A stretch of DNA of 5,804 nt, from assembly GCA_052143655.1 (NCBI GenBank), contig JBKQSL010000344.1:1-5804 (forward strand). The letters run 5' to 3'. Below the pieces are notes generated by a model. That model saw only the letters and a list, made by a program, of their open reading frames with translations. It was not told the DNA's origin and did no database searches. The stretch comes from CAVSUR01 sp052143655 (GTDB taxonomy: Bacteria; Actinomycetota; Actinomycetes; Streptosporangiales; Streptosporangiaceae). A program made the position numbers and the translations under genes. Shown one piece after another: positions 1 to 5,346 of this stretch. Positions within the stretch are counted from its first letter, which is position 1. The number at the start of each line of letters is the position of its first letter.

Positions 1-1
1 G

Positions 2-61
2 CAGTGGAGCCCCGCGGTGCAGAGAAGGGTCATCGAGCTGGTGAAGGCCGCCATCTCCTGA
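2..61 (+). CDS. C-terminal end of an unidentified protein (gene starts before the window)
   Basis: Reading from base 2, nineteen codons run without interruption to a TGA at 59-61 and spell QWSPAVQRRVIELVKAAIS. The stretch looks like genuine protein: it ends in an amphipathic helix (RRVIELVKAAI) and most codons end in G or C, as expected in a high-GC actinomycete. The open frame reaches the left edge, so the start and nearly all of the protein lie outside. Too little remains to name a family. A GC-rich stem at 72-93 follows the stop closely and could end its transcript. The call rests only on codon character and the stop context. Confidence 0.45.
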   Translation, partial: QWSPAVQRRVIELVKAAIS

Positions 62-71
62 CCATGGCCGC

Positions 72-93
72 GACCGCCGCGGCGCGCGCGGTC
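72..93 (+). terminator. Possible GC-rich terminator hairpin after the leftmost partial gene
   Basis: GACCGC (72-77) is complementary to GCGGTC (88-93) across a GC-only 10-base loop, starting 11 bases after the TGA at 59-61. There is no run of T after it. Actinomycete terminators often lack one, but a stem this short also arises by chance in such GC-rich DNA. Confidence 0.25.
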
Positions 94-178
94 CCCGGGT
101 GCCGCGGCTTCGGACGGCTCCGCCTCAGCTAGCAGCGTACGACCGTGCCACTCGCGGCAGAAGCGGAAACCTTCGGTC

Positions 179-216
179 TCGGCCGGCATGCATAGTTATG
201 CACGTCGGCCGGCATG
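179..216. promoter_or_regulatory. Palindrome flanked by two 12-bp direct repeats (possible operator)
   Basis: TCGGCCGGCATG occurs at 179-190 and again at 205-216, 26 bases apart start to start. Between and partly inside them lies the perfect dyad TGCATA-GT-TATGCA (189-202). Two further dyads follow: ATCG/CGAT (217-230) and TACAC-GACG-GTGTA (251-264). The AT-rich dyad stands out in GC-rich DNA. Its TGCAT-N4-ATGCA layout is similar in spacing to arginine-repressor half-site pairs (TGAAT-N4-ATTCA in E. coli), but that likeness is weak. No gene clearly starts downstream, so the regulated target is unknown. Confidence 0.3.
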
Positions 217-429
217 ATCGTCATGTCGATACGGAGGACTGCCAGGCCGTTACACGACGGTGTATGCCAGCTGGGGCGCGCACTGAGCCGCCTTACCTGT
301 ATCGGCCCGATGATGCAAGTTGGTCGGCAGGGGGCTTATGCGACCGTGAGTTGCCTTGTTTTGGCGTGCCTGAGTCTGCTCCCTGTCCCTGGTAGCTGCC
401 GGGTTCTGCGAGTGGGCGGGCGGGTCAGG

Positions 430-467
430 GGGCGCGCAGCGCCCGCGCAGCGGCGCCGCAGGCGCCC
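430..467. repeat. GC-rich palindrome cluster
   Basis: GGGCGC-GCA-GCGCCC (430-444) is a perfect 6-bp hairpin. It is followed by the 10-bp palindrome GCGGCGCCGC (450-459) and GGCGCCC (461-467), which can also pair with the first arm. Such a knot could act as a bidirectional terminator or be a small mobile palindrome, but nothing adjacent fixes its role. Confidence 0.25.
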
Positions 468-673
468 TTGACGCGGCCGCCTGCGAGCGGATCATGCCAG
501 GCGGCAGGGCAGGGAGGGCGGGGGGCTGATGGGGGGGTTAGCTGCTGGGCATGCTGGCCTTCCTGTGCGGGGTGACCTGCCGTGGCAGCCGGCGGACGTG
601 GCGGGAGCAGCCAGCCTTACCTAGGTCCACGGGGCGTGGGCGCTGCCCCGGCGACATGATGATTGATTGGGTG

Positions 674-689
674 TCCCCGCCTGCGGGGA
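674..689. repeat. Solitary hairpin resembling the stem of a type I-E CRISPR repeat
   Basis: TCCCCGC-CT-GCGGGGA is a perfect 7-bp stem with a 2-base loop, followed by TGCGGCCG. Type I-E repeats share the CCCCGC...GCGGGGAT core and usually a C/G-rich tail, but their loop is normally about four bases. Only one copy exists in the window, so this is not an array. It could be a lone repeat, a terminator or chance. Confidence 0.25.
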
Positions 690-870
690 TGCGGCCGCTC
701 AGTCTAATCAGGCCGTCCGCCTGGCCGTGCGTGGCAAGGCCGGCAGCGGGCTGACAGCGGTTCGTCGGGAGCTGGCCGCGGTGGTCCCCATCGGGTGAGT
801 GTGGCTGCGGCGTGCCTGTCCGGGCCGGCGCGTCACGGGCTGGGTCAGCCATGGCAAGGGCCGGGGGTCG

Positions 871-1908
871 CTAGGCGGCGGTGAGCGCGTCGTCGCCGAG
901 CTCGGTCAGGATGTGGCACGCCTGCCGGACGATCTTGCGGGCCTCTGACAGGGCGGCGCGCTTACTGTTCTTGCGGTCTTTGACGGCGGCGTAGTAGGCG
1001 TGGTCGGGGGCGGCGGCGCGGGCGTGGGTCTTGCCGGCTTCATATACCGCCCAGCGCAGCACCGGTGGTCCTTGCCGGGACAGCCGCCCGGGCGGGCCTT
1101 TACGGTCGGAGGACCAGACGGTGATGTCCAGCCCGGTGAACCGGACCGCCTTGCGGGAAGAGGAGAACCGGCCCGCCCCGGCCAGCCAGCACGTCATTGC
1201 CAGGGCGGTGACCGGCCCGACCCCATAAAGCCGTGCGGCCAGCACTTTCGCGCCGGTCAGATGAGCTGCGGCCTCTCGCAGCTGGCGGCGCAGCGTGTGC
1301 AGCCGGGCTTCCAGGGCGGCGATCATCTCCAGGGCGGTGGCGACCTGCAGCTGCCCAGCCGGTGACAGGTGGGCGGCCGCAGCCGCCTGCAGCGCGGCCA
1401 GGCCCTGCTCGGTGCGCAAAGCGCCCTCGCTCAGCGGCGGGGCGCCCTGATGGAAGAACACCGCGTGGATGCGCTGCACCCAGGCAGTGTGCTCACGGCG
1501 CAGATCGTGGTAGGTCTCCAGCAGCGCCCGATACTCCAGGATCTGCGCCGGCGGGATCCAGCATTCCGGCAGCCGGCCCTCAGCCAGCAGCGTCCTGAGG
1601 TGCCGGGAGTCGGTCTTGTCGGTCTTGGCATGCCGCTTGCGGCCACGAGCGAGGGCCGTGTCGGCCGGCTCGGCCAGATGCGTTACAACGCCAGCAGCGG
1701 CCAGCTCCTCGGCGACATACCGCCACCCAGTGCACCCCTCCACCGCGAACGCGACCTCGCCGCGGCCAGCGAACCGCGCCAGCCAGGCGCGCAGGTGCTC
1801 CCGGTCGGCCGGCGCGACCTGGCCGCGCCGCACCTCCCCGCTCACCGTGTCGAGATAGTCGAAGGTCAGCTGCTTCCGGTGGATATCCAGCCCGCCTACG
1901 ATGGACAT
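871..1908 (-). CDS. IS110-family transposase (DEDD recombinase, full length)
   Basis: This gene encodes a 345-residue IS110-family transposase, which recombines DNA under the direction of an element-encoded bridge RNA. The N-terminal RuvC-like DEDD domain shows GLDIHRKQ (D8), VEGCTGW (E57) and KTDKTDSRHL (D97, D100). A helical linker spans about 120-215. The C-terminal Tnp_20 domain contains LYGVGPVTALA (228-237), and WSSDRKGPPGRLSRQG (265-280) supplies the candidate catalytic serine (S266 or S267). The ATG at 1908 is chosen over an in-frame ATG at 1950 because AGGAGG (1914-1919 on the complement) lies 5 bases before it and GLDIH then sits at the family's usual distance from the N-terminus. 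No frameshift or stop interrupts it, so it may be active. Family assignment is strong; activity is inferred. Confidence 0.93.
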   Translation of the reverse strand: MSIVGGLDIHRKQLTFDYLDTVSGEVRRGQVAPADREHLRAWLARFAGRGEVAFAVEGCTGWRYVAEELAAAGVVTHLAEPADTALARGRKRHAKTDKTDSRHLRTLLAEGRLPECWIPPAQILEYRALLETYHDLRREHTAWVQRIHAVFFHQGAPPLSEGALRTEQGLAALQAAAAAHLSPAGQLQVATALEMIAALEARLHTLRRQLREAAAHLTGAKVLAARLYGVGPVTALAMTCWLAGAGRFSSSRKAVRFTGLDITVWSSDRKGPPGRLSRQGPPVLRWAVYEAGKTHARAAAPDHAYYAAVKDRKNSKRAALSEARKIVRQACHILTELGDDALTAA

Positions 1909-1930
1909 CGGGACCTCCTCAAGCTCCCGA

Positions 1931-1946
1931 GGGCGCCCAAGCGCCC
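1931..1946 (-). promoter_or_regulatory. Hairpin just upstream of the transposase ribosome site
   Basis: GGGCGC (1931-1936) and GCGCCC (1941-1946) form a perfect 6-bp stem with a 4-base loop. In the transcript it ends 11 bases before the AGGAGG of the transposase. It could be the 3' stem of the element's guide RNA or could limit translation. A hairpin this strong next to a ribosome site is notable, but its function is not shown. Confidence 0.4.
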
Positions 1947-2060
1947 GCACGCGAATTGCTTACGAACCCAATCGTGACGCGACTGAGCTGGGGAGGTTCC
2001 TTGCGACTCAGGCACCGGCCACCCCGCCAGCTCAGACGCTTATGCCCGGCCAGCCGATGC
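1931..2060 (-). ncRNA. Candidate IS110 bridge RNA of the intact element
   Basis: In IS110-group elements the non-coding DNA upstream of the transposase encodes a structured bridge RNA with target-binding and donor-binding loops. Read in the transposase direction, this segment contains three consecutive stem-loops. The first has arms 2027-2035 and 1983-1991: CTGAGCTGG pairs perfectly with CCAGCTCAG around a 35-base interior holding a minor GGT/ACC stem. The second has CGCG arms (1978-1981, 1950-1953) enclosing ACGA/TCGT. The third is the GGGCGC hairpin at 1931-1946. A long stem closing a large internal loop is the shape expected of a guide loop. The 5' end is not defined; 2060 is a placeholder. 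Position and folding support the call, but I could not match the loop sequences to the element ends. Confidence 0.45.
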
Positions 2061-2169
2061 ATGTCATCTAATTGAGAATGGAGGTAGGCGTTGCGGCCTG
2101 GTCGTAGCGTTCAGAGGTCCCGATGGGCTGGCTCCCGAACCGCCTGCCGGCCGCGTGCGGTCTGGCTTT

Positions 2170-2291
2170 ATATCGAGGTGCCGGCCTGTCGGGTCTCCCG
2201 TGGTGTGGCTCGTAAGAGGCGCGACGCCAGCAGATCCGGAATTAGGCATGCCCGCCACGGTCCTCCCCCCTGGATGACGAAGGAGCGGTTG
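2170..2291 (+). ncRNA. Candidate IS110 bridge RNA of the degenerate element
   Basis: The DNA between the possible -10 box and the transposase start can fold into several stems: CGGG-TCT-CCCG (2190-2200); an alternative outer stem CCGTGGTG (2198-2205) with CGCCACGG (2253-2260), including one G-U pair; and inside it GGCG-CGA-CGCC (2218-2228), flanked by GCT/AGC (2208-2210, 2229-2231). Position and length suit a bridge RNA of the IS110 group. The fold is weaker than that of the neighbouring element, the two outer stems compete for the same bases, and the limits are guesses. Confidence 0.3.
2279..2285 (+). promoter_or_regulatory. Ribosome-binding site fixing the start of the second transposase
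   Basis: GAAGGAG lies 6 bases before the ATG at 2292. This fixes the start there rather than at the in-frame ATG at 2091, because the residues right after it (MAAVMIGVDPHKGSHT) are the normal N-terminus of the family. Confidence 0.7.
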
Positions 2292-3506
2292 ATGGCGGCA
2301 GTGATGATAGGTGTTGATCCGCACAAGGGCTCGCACACGGCGGTGGCGATCAGCTTGGCCGAGGAGCCGCTGGGAGAACTGCGGGTCCGTTCGTCAGCCT
2401 CCCAGGCGGAGCGGCTCGTGGCGTGGGCGGCGGGCTGGCCGGAGCGGACCTGGGCGGTCGAGGGCGCCGGGGGCCTGGGCCACTTGCTCGCCCAGCAGCT
2501 GGTGGCGACGGGCGAGCGGGTGCTCGATGTTCAGCCCAAGGCTCGGTGCCCGGGTCCGGCTGCTGGCGGCCGGGGCGACGAACAAGAATGACCCGAACGA
2601 CGCCCGGTCGGTCGCGATCGCGGCGCTGCGCTCAGCTACCCCCCGGAAGGTGACCGCTGATGACCACGCCGCGGTCCTGAAGGTGTGGGCCAAGCGCCAC
2701 CGTGACCTGGGCCGGGCACGCAACCAGGTCGCCTGCCGCCTGCACGCCGTGCTCTGCGAACTCGTTCCCGGCGGCATCTCCAAAGAGATAACTGCAGCTA
2801 AGGCCGCTGCAGTGCTCGAGCAGGCTGAGCCGTCCGGGGCCGTTGAGGTGGCTCGCTGCGAGCTCGCTGCCGAGCTCCCGGGAGACCTCCGCCGCTTCGA
2901 CGTCCAGATGCGCCAGACGAAGAAGAAGCTGGCCGTGGTGGTCAAAGCAGCCGGGACGACGCTCACCGAGATCTTCGGCGTGGGCCCGGTCGTCGCTGCC
3001 ACCGTGATCGGCGACGTCGCCGGCGTTTCCCGGGCCGGGATCACTTCGCCGCCTATAACGGCACCGCGCCGATCGAGGTGTCCTCGGGGAACCGCAAAAT
3101 CTACCGGCTGTCCAGACGCGGGAACCGGCGCATCAACCACGCCGTCCACATGGCCGCGGTCACCCAGATCCGGCACCGCCACAGCGACGGCCGGGCTTAT
3201 TACGACCGCAAGCTCGCCGAGGGCAAGACGCACAAAGAGGCGCTTCGCTGCCTCAAGCGGCGGGTCAGCGACGCCATCTTCGCCCGCCTCCAGGCCGACG
3301 CCCGCCAGGCCGCCGCAGCAGCCAGTGCCAGGGGCCCGGGAGGGCAGCCGGGGAACGACTCTGTCGCCAGCGCGGCCGGCTCACACCCCGGAAACCGGCT
3401 CTTCGGCCAAGCCACTCCCGAGCCCGCCACCACCCTGCGACCCCCGAGCGGACGCTCGCAAAGCCGTCCGGCACCAGCTCCGAAGAAAACCCGGAAAGGC
3501 CCTTGA
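2292..3506 (+). pseudogene. IS110-family transposase broken by two frameshifts
   Basis: The protein is readable only by changing frame twice. Segment 1 (2292-2540) carries IGVDPHKGSHT (first catalytic Asp) and WAVEGAGGLGH (Glu). An extra G at about 2541 then shifts the frame, where AAG-CTC-GGT-GCC-CGG would restore KLGARVRLLA. Segment 2 (2542 to about 3030) carries NKNDPNDARSVA (catalytic Asp), the helical linker and FGVGPVVAATVIGDV. A second shift at TTTCCCGGG (about 3026-3034), equivalent to one missing base, leads into segment 3, with HFAAYNGTAPIEVSSGNRK (catalytic serine) and the Tnp_20 end, closing at TGA 3504-3506. Rejoined, it gives about 404 residues, normal for the family. The end is slightly uncertain because the second frame also stays open to 3534 with a plausible basic tail. 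The opposite shifts restore the original frame. Confidence 0.88.
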
Positions 3507-3508
3507 CA
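3503..3508 (+). promoter_or_regulatory. Perfect -35 box at the right end of the second IS110 element
   Basis: TTGACA, the exact -35 consensus, overlaps the TGA stop of the transposase and points outward. No good -10 lies 16-18 bases downstream. IS110-family elements are known to build a promoter at the circular junction from a -35 in the right end and a -10 in the left end. TATATC at 2169-2174 would be the partner. Assignment is by position and consensus only. Confidence 0.35.
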
Positions 3509-3525
3509 CAAAGAGGCTTCGATAT

Positions 3526-3567
3526 GCGCTGTGAGCGGTGGTGATCGATTGATGGTGACCGCTGCGC
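3526..3567. terminator. Bulged hairpin between convergent genes (possible bidirectional terminator)
   Basis: GCGC (3526-3529) and AGCGGT (3534-3539) pair with ACCGCT (3558-3563) and GCGC (3564-3567), giving ten base pairs with a 4-base bulge on one side and an 18-base loop. It lies between the end of the broken transposase (+) and the end of the membrane-protein gene (-), where a shared terminator would be expected. There is no T-run, and it may instead belong to the insertion-sequence end. Confidence 0.35.
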
Positions 3568-3628
3568 AGATACGGGCATTATGCGGTCCGGAGGCTAAGC
3601 ACCTGGTGGGTGCTGCGGAGCGGGTTGT

Positions 3629-4291
3629 TTAGGGGCAGCTGGCCGCTGGGGCGAGGCTGGCGATCTGGGAGAGGGGGATGGTGACTGGATCGGGACTGCC
3701 CTGGACGGTGAGGCGCAGGCTGCCGGTGCTCGCTGGCCGCAGGATACCGCAAGTGACAGCGTGCCCGCGGGTGACGGTGACGTATGAGGGTGGCGGGGAC
3801 GGGTCGGCTGGTGCCCACCAGGTTAGGGCGATTCCGGTCAGGAGCGCCGTGATGGCTCCGGCGACGGCACGCCTGCCCCATTGGAGCCGCCGGGCCGCGC
3901 TGGCGGCCAAGTGGACCTCGTAGGCGGCCAGGGTGCCATGGACGGCACGGATGCCGTGGAGGGTCTGCATCTCGGGATCGGTGCCGGCTTCGGCGGCGAG
4001 CGCCTGCCAGAGGCCGAGGACGGCCAGCAGGAGGCCGCCGCCGACTAGGACTGTGATGAGTGCTCGCCAGCCGGTGGTGAGTCCAGCGGTGGTGTCGCGT
4101 CCTTGGATGATCACGGCGGTGCTGACCAGGGTGATGAACGCGGTGAGGCCGTTGCGCCAGGCCTTTGCACTGGCCCGGACGGTGTCCATGGAACCGGCCG
4201 TCAGCCTGGCGTAGCGGTCTCGCTCGTCGAGGTCGCTCTTGCTAGGGGCCTGCGTAGGCTTGCGGGCTCGTGGTGCTGGGCTCGTGGTCAT
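3629..4291 (-). CDS. Three-helix membrane protein of unknown function
   Basis: This encodes a 220-residue protein I cannot assign to a named family. A charged, Pro/Lys/Arg-rich cytoplasmic N-terminus (1-47) precedes three hydrophobic segments: about 48-64 (GLTAFITLVSTAVII), 75-97 (ALITVLVGGGLLLAVLGLW) and 141-161 (AVAGAITALLTGIALTWW). Positive-inside charge places the N-terminus in the cytoplasm, a helical loop (98-140) in the cytoplasm after helix 2, and the last 59 residues outside. That tail is Pro-rich then beta-like and contains two cysteines (C181, C219) that could form a disulfide. The start overlaps the previous gene's stop by ATGA (4288-4291), and no good ribosome site is visible, so translation is probably coupled. 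It may anchor or sense for the neighbouring Zn-protein and TPR components. The gene is convincing; the role is inference. Confidence 0.8.
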   Translation of the reverse strand: MTTSPAPRARKPTQAPSKSDLDERDRYARLTAGSMDTVRASAKAWRNGLTAFITLVSTAVIIQGRDTTAGLTTGWRALITVLVGGGLLLAVLGLWQALAAEAGTDPEMQTLHGIRAVHGTLAAYEVHLAASAARRLQWGRRAVAGAITALLTGIALTWWAPADPSPPPSYVTVTRGHAVTCGILRPASTGSLRLTVQGSPDPVTIPLSQIASLAPAASCP

Positions 4292-4704
4292 GGCTGGCCG
4301 CTGCTGTCGACTGACCGCAGCGGCAGCTCCACGCGGAAGCTAACTCCGCATCCACTCTGACCTGCGGGTGCGCCGGGGTGGTTGTCACCGCAGCCGCATG
4401 ACACGTCAACAGGGAAGAAGGGCACGCCGGTGTCGGTGGCATCAGGCTGGCCGGCATCGGTTCTGCCTGGTCCGCGCGATTGCCCGCCCATGAGGCCCAT
4501 GACCGCAGTGTGGGTCTGCTGGTCGTCCAGGTCGTGCCCGCACCGGGGGCACGGGCCCCACACGCGGGAGCGGACGATCTCGTCGCGGGAGACGACCTCG
4601 CCGTGGAGGTCGTTACTCTCCAGCATGTTGAAGGCCGTCTCGGTCCATGAGTAGTCCGCCGACTCGTGATATGGCTCGTCCGGTGGCGCGGCTGCGTCGG
4701 TCAT
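4288..4704 (-). CDS. Small cysteine-rich, probably zinc-binding protein
   Basis: This 138-residue protein has an acidic N-terminus with aromatic residues (ESADYSWTETAFNMLES, 14-30), then CPRCGH (C52, C55, H57), a flexible Gly/Arg/Asp-rich stretch (71-93), and VSCGCGDNHPGAPAGQSGCGVSFRVEL (C103, C105, H109, C119). The paired CxxC and CxC...C clusters look like a split zinc ribbon or treble-clef fold; there is no signal peptide or membrane segment. The SCGCGxxHPGAPxGxxGCGxSFRVEL pattern is one I associate with actinomycete hypothetical proteins, but I know no characterised member. The ATG at 4704 follows GGGAGA by a normal distance. It is the first gene of a two-gene operon, coupled by a 4-bp overlap to the membrane-protein gene and divergent from the TPR gene. 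A protein-binding adaptor role is inference. Confidence 0.8.
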   Translation of the reverse strand: MTDAAAPPDEPYHESADYSWTETAFNMLESNDLHGEVVSRDEIVRSRVWGPCPRCGHDLDDQQTHTAVMGLMGGQSRGPGRTDAGQPDATDTGVPFFPVDVSCGCGDNHPGAPAGQSGCGVSFRVELPLRSVDSSGQP

Positions 4705-4815
4705 GTTCTCATCTCCCGTTCCAGGCCCGATGTCATCCGTTAGGCGGATTCACGCGACCAGGTTAGTAACCGCGCCTACCGTAAAGGCAGCAAACACCGG
4801 AACGGGGAAACTCGA
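4705..4815. promoter_or_regulatory. Shared divergent control region with a central dyad and matching start contexts
   Basis: These 111 bases must hold promoters for both the Zn-protein operon (-) and the TPR gene (+). The dyad GGTTA-G-TAACC (4761-4771) sits near the middle and is a candidate operator. On the + strand TACCGT (4777-4782) fits the loose actinomycete -10 pattern TANNNT; on the - strand TAACCT, inside the dyad, does too. No clear -35 accompanies either. The octamer GGAACGGG occurs as an inverted pair: 4799-4806 on the + strand, 9 bases before TTG 4816, and 4715-4722 on the - strand, 10 bases before ATG 4704. The equal spacing suggests shared initiation or control signals. Confidence 0.5.
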
Positions 4816-5346
4816 TTGGGCCGCAAAAGCAGGAATACCGTCAATCACCTGAAGTCCGCGCTAGACGTCAGGATCCAGCGGTGCGCGGGCTATGGGGATC
4901 CGTCAGGCGTGCTGGATCCGGTGGCCTTGGACGAGGCCAGCCGACTGTGCAGGGCTGTCCACCCCGCAGACGGTGATCTGGAGGCAGTTCCCGTGGATGT
5001 GCTGACGACGCTGGCGCACCTGCACCTGTCCCGTTACCAGGCGCTGCCCAGGGGACAGGACCAAGATGATCTGAGAAAAGCGCGCGCCCTGTTCGGCGTG
5101 CTCGCGGACCGGGCGCCTGAACGGGTACCTGATCAGGTTCGGGTCGTCCTTTCCGATGCCGACGCGTACCAGCTCGCAACGGAGGGCGCCAGAGCTTTCA
5201 CGGAGTACGAGCGAACCGGGCGCCCAGGGGAGCTGGACACCGCGGTGACAGCGCTCCAAGACGCGGTTACCGCCACGCTCCCTGGCGCCCCGGGCCTCGC
5301 CGCGCGCCTGTCGGTCCTCGGGAGCTCCCTGCGCACCCGGTTCTAA
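4816..5346 (+). CDS. N-terminal fragment of a TPR protein (probable TPR-CHAT family), ended by an in-frame TAA
   Basis: This encodes 176 residues before TAA. The region about 35-112 (LDEASRLCRAVHP, then LAHLHLSRYQALPRGQDQDDLRKARALF) matches what I recall of the N-terminal part of large actinomycete TPR proteins that end in a CHAT (caspase-like) peptidase domain. Residues 134-176 are the first 45-residue TPR-like unit (YERTGRPGELDTAVTALQDAV...LGSSLRTRF). The stop falls exactly where later units have RFER: CGG-TTC-TAA-CGG here against CGG-TTT-GAG-CGG. The same frame then continues intact, so this is most likely a nonsense-interrupted gene. TTG 4816 is the only start in the open frame and follows GGAACGGGGAA at a proper distance. 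It diverges from the Zn-protein operon. The TPR assignment is good; CHAT is inferred, since that end lies outside the window. Confidence 0.7.
   Translation: MGRKSRNTVNHLKSALDVRIQRCAGYGDPSGVLDPVALDEASRLCRAVHPADGDLEAVPVDVLTTLAHLHLSRYQALPRGQDQDDLRKARALFGVLADRAPERVPDQVRVVLSDADAYQLATEGARAFTEYERTGRPGELDTAVTALQDAVTATLPGAPGLAARLSVLGSSLRTRF

Larger units (their letters stand above)
62..870. other. Gene-poor stretch with no supported coding region
   Basis: I find no convincing gene in these roughly 800 bases. Open frames exist on both strands, but their translations are low-complexity Arg/Pro/Gly/Ala strings with no recognisable motif, no ribosome site at their starts and poor third-position bias. The stretch contains several dyads, listed separately, and two NotI-type GCGGCCGC palindromes (473-480 and 691-698). 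Bases 838-856 hold a small hairpin (GGCT-GGGTC-AGCC) running into a GCCATGGC palindrome just past the stop of the transposase at 871. Part of this stretch may be the right end of that insertion sequence or remnants of older mobile DNA. No inverted terminal repeats mark a border, which is expected for IS110-group elements. Confidence 0.5.
871..2060 (-). mobile_element. IS110-family insertion sequence, apparently intact (borders approximate)
   Basis: The element contains a complete transposase gene preceded by about 150 bases of foldable non-coding DNA, the usual layout of IS110-group elements, which carry the guide-RNA gene upstream of the transposase. IS110-group elements lack terminal inverted repeats and make little or no target duplication, so the true ends cannot be read from one copy. 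The left limit given is simply the end of the gene (the right end of the element may extend below 871), and the right limit is placed just beyond the outermost stem. The element lies head to head with a second, broken IS110 copy. Confidence 0.55.
2160..3525 (+). mobile_element. Second IS110-family insertion sequence, degenerate (borders approximate)
   Basis: This is a different IS110 subgroup from the neighbouring intact copy: its transposase is longer (about 404 residues), with a basic Ser/Pro-rich tail, and its flanking non-coding DNA shares no obvious sequence with the other element. About 130 bases of foldable DNA precede the gene. A perfect TTGACA overlaps the stop codon, and an AT-rich TATATC lies at 2169-2174. 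If the ends join in a circular intermediate, these two boxes could form a promoter; the suggested limits use that idea and are uncertain. Two frameshifts in the transposase mean the copy cannot move unaided. Confidence 0.45.

Noticed and set aside
214..471. 85-codon + strand frame with a hydrophobic stretch (SCLVLACLSLLPV)
   Set aside because: No ribosome site, poor codon bias, overlapping open frames of equal length, and a low-complexity Arg-rich end.
671..697. CRISPR array
   Set aside because: Only one repeat-like unit and no spacers; listed only as a solitary hairpin.
538..852. 104-codon frame on the complement downstream of the intact transposase
   Set aside because: Low-complexity Pro/Arg/His composition, no motif, no ribosome site and no homology I recognise.
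1909..1950. Longer start for the intact transposase at 1950
   Set aside because: The extra 14 residues would cover the ribosome site and the hairpin and do not match the family N-terminus; the ATG at 1908 has AGGAGG at the right distance.
1000..1977. Several + strand open frames opposite the intact transposase
   Set aside because: They are antisense to a clear IS110 transposase, lack motifs and ribosome sites, and arise because stop codons are rare in GC-rich DNA.
2541..2541. Programmed frameshifting in the second transposase
   Set aside because: No slippery heptamer at the first site, the two shifts are in opposite directions, and the IS110 family normally uses a single frame.
2394..3233. 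279-codon frame on the complement of the broken transposase
   Set aside because: It is antisense to the DEDD/Tnp_20 reading, with no recognisable motif. It is uninterrupted only because stops are rare.
3552..3632. Possible 26-codon gene MVTAAQIRALCGPEAKHLV...
   Set aside because: The peptide looks protein-like, but there is no ribosome site, the start lies inside the hairpin, and the end overlaps the stop of the opposite gene. It may be a relic only.
5344..5346. Stop-codon readthrough of the TPR gene
   Set aside because: TAA is an efficient stop, and no special downstream structure or known readthrough context is visible; nonsense decay is simpler.
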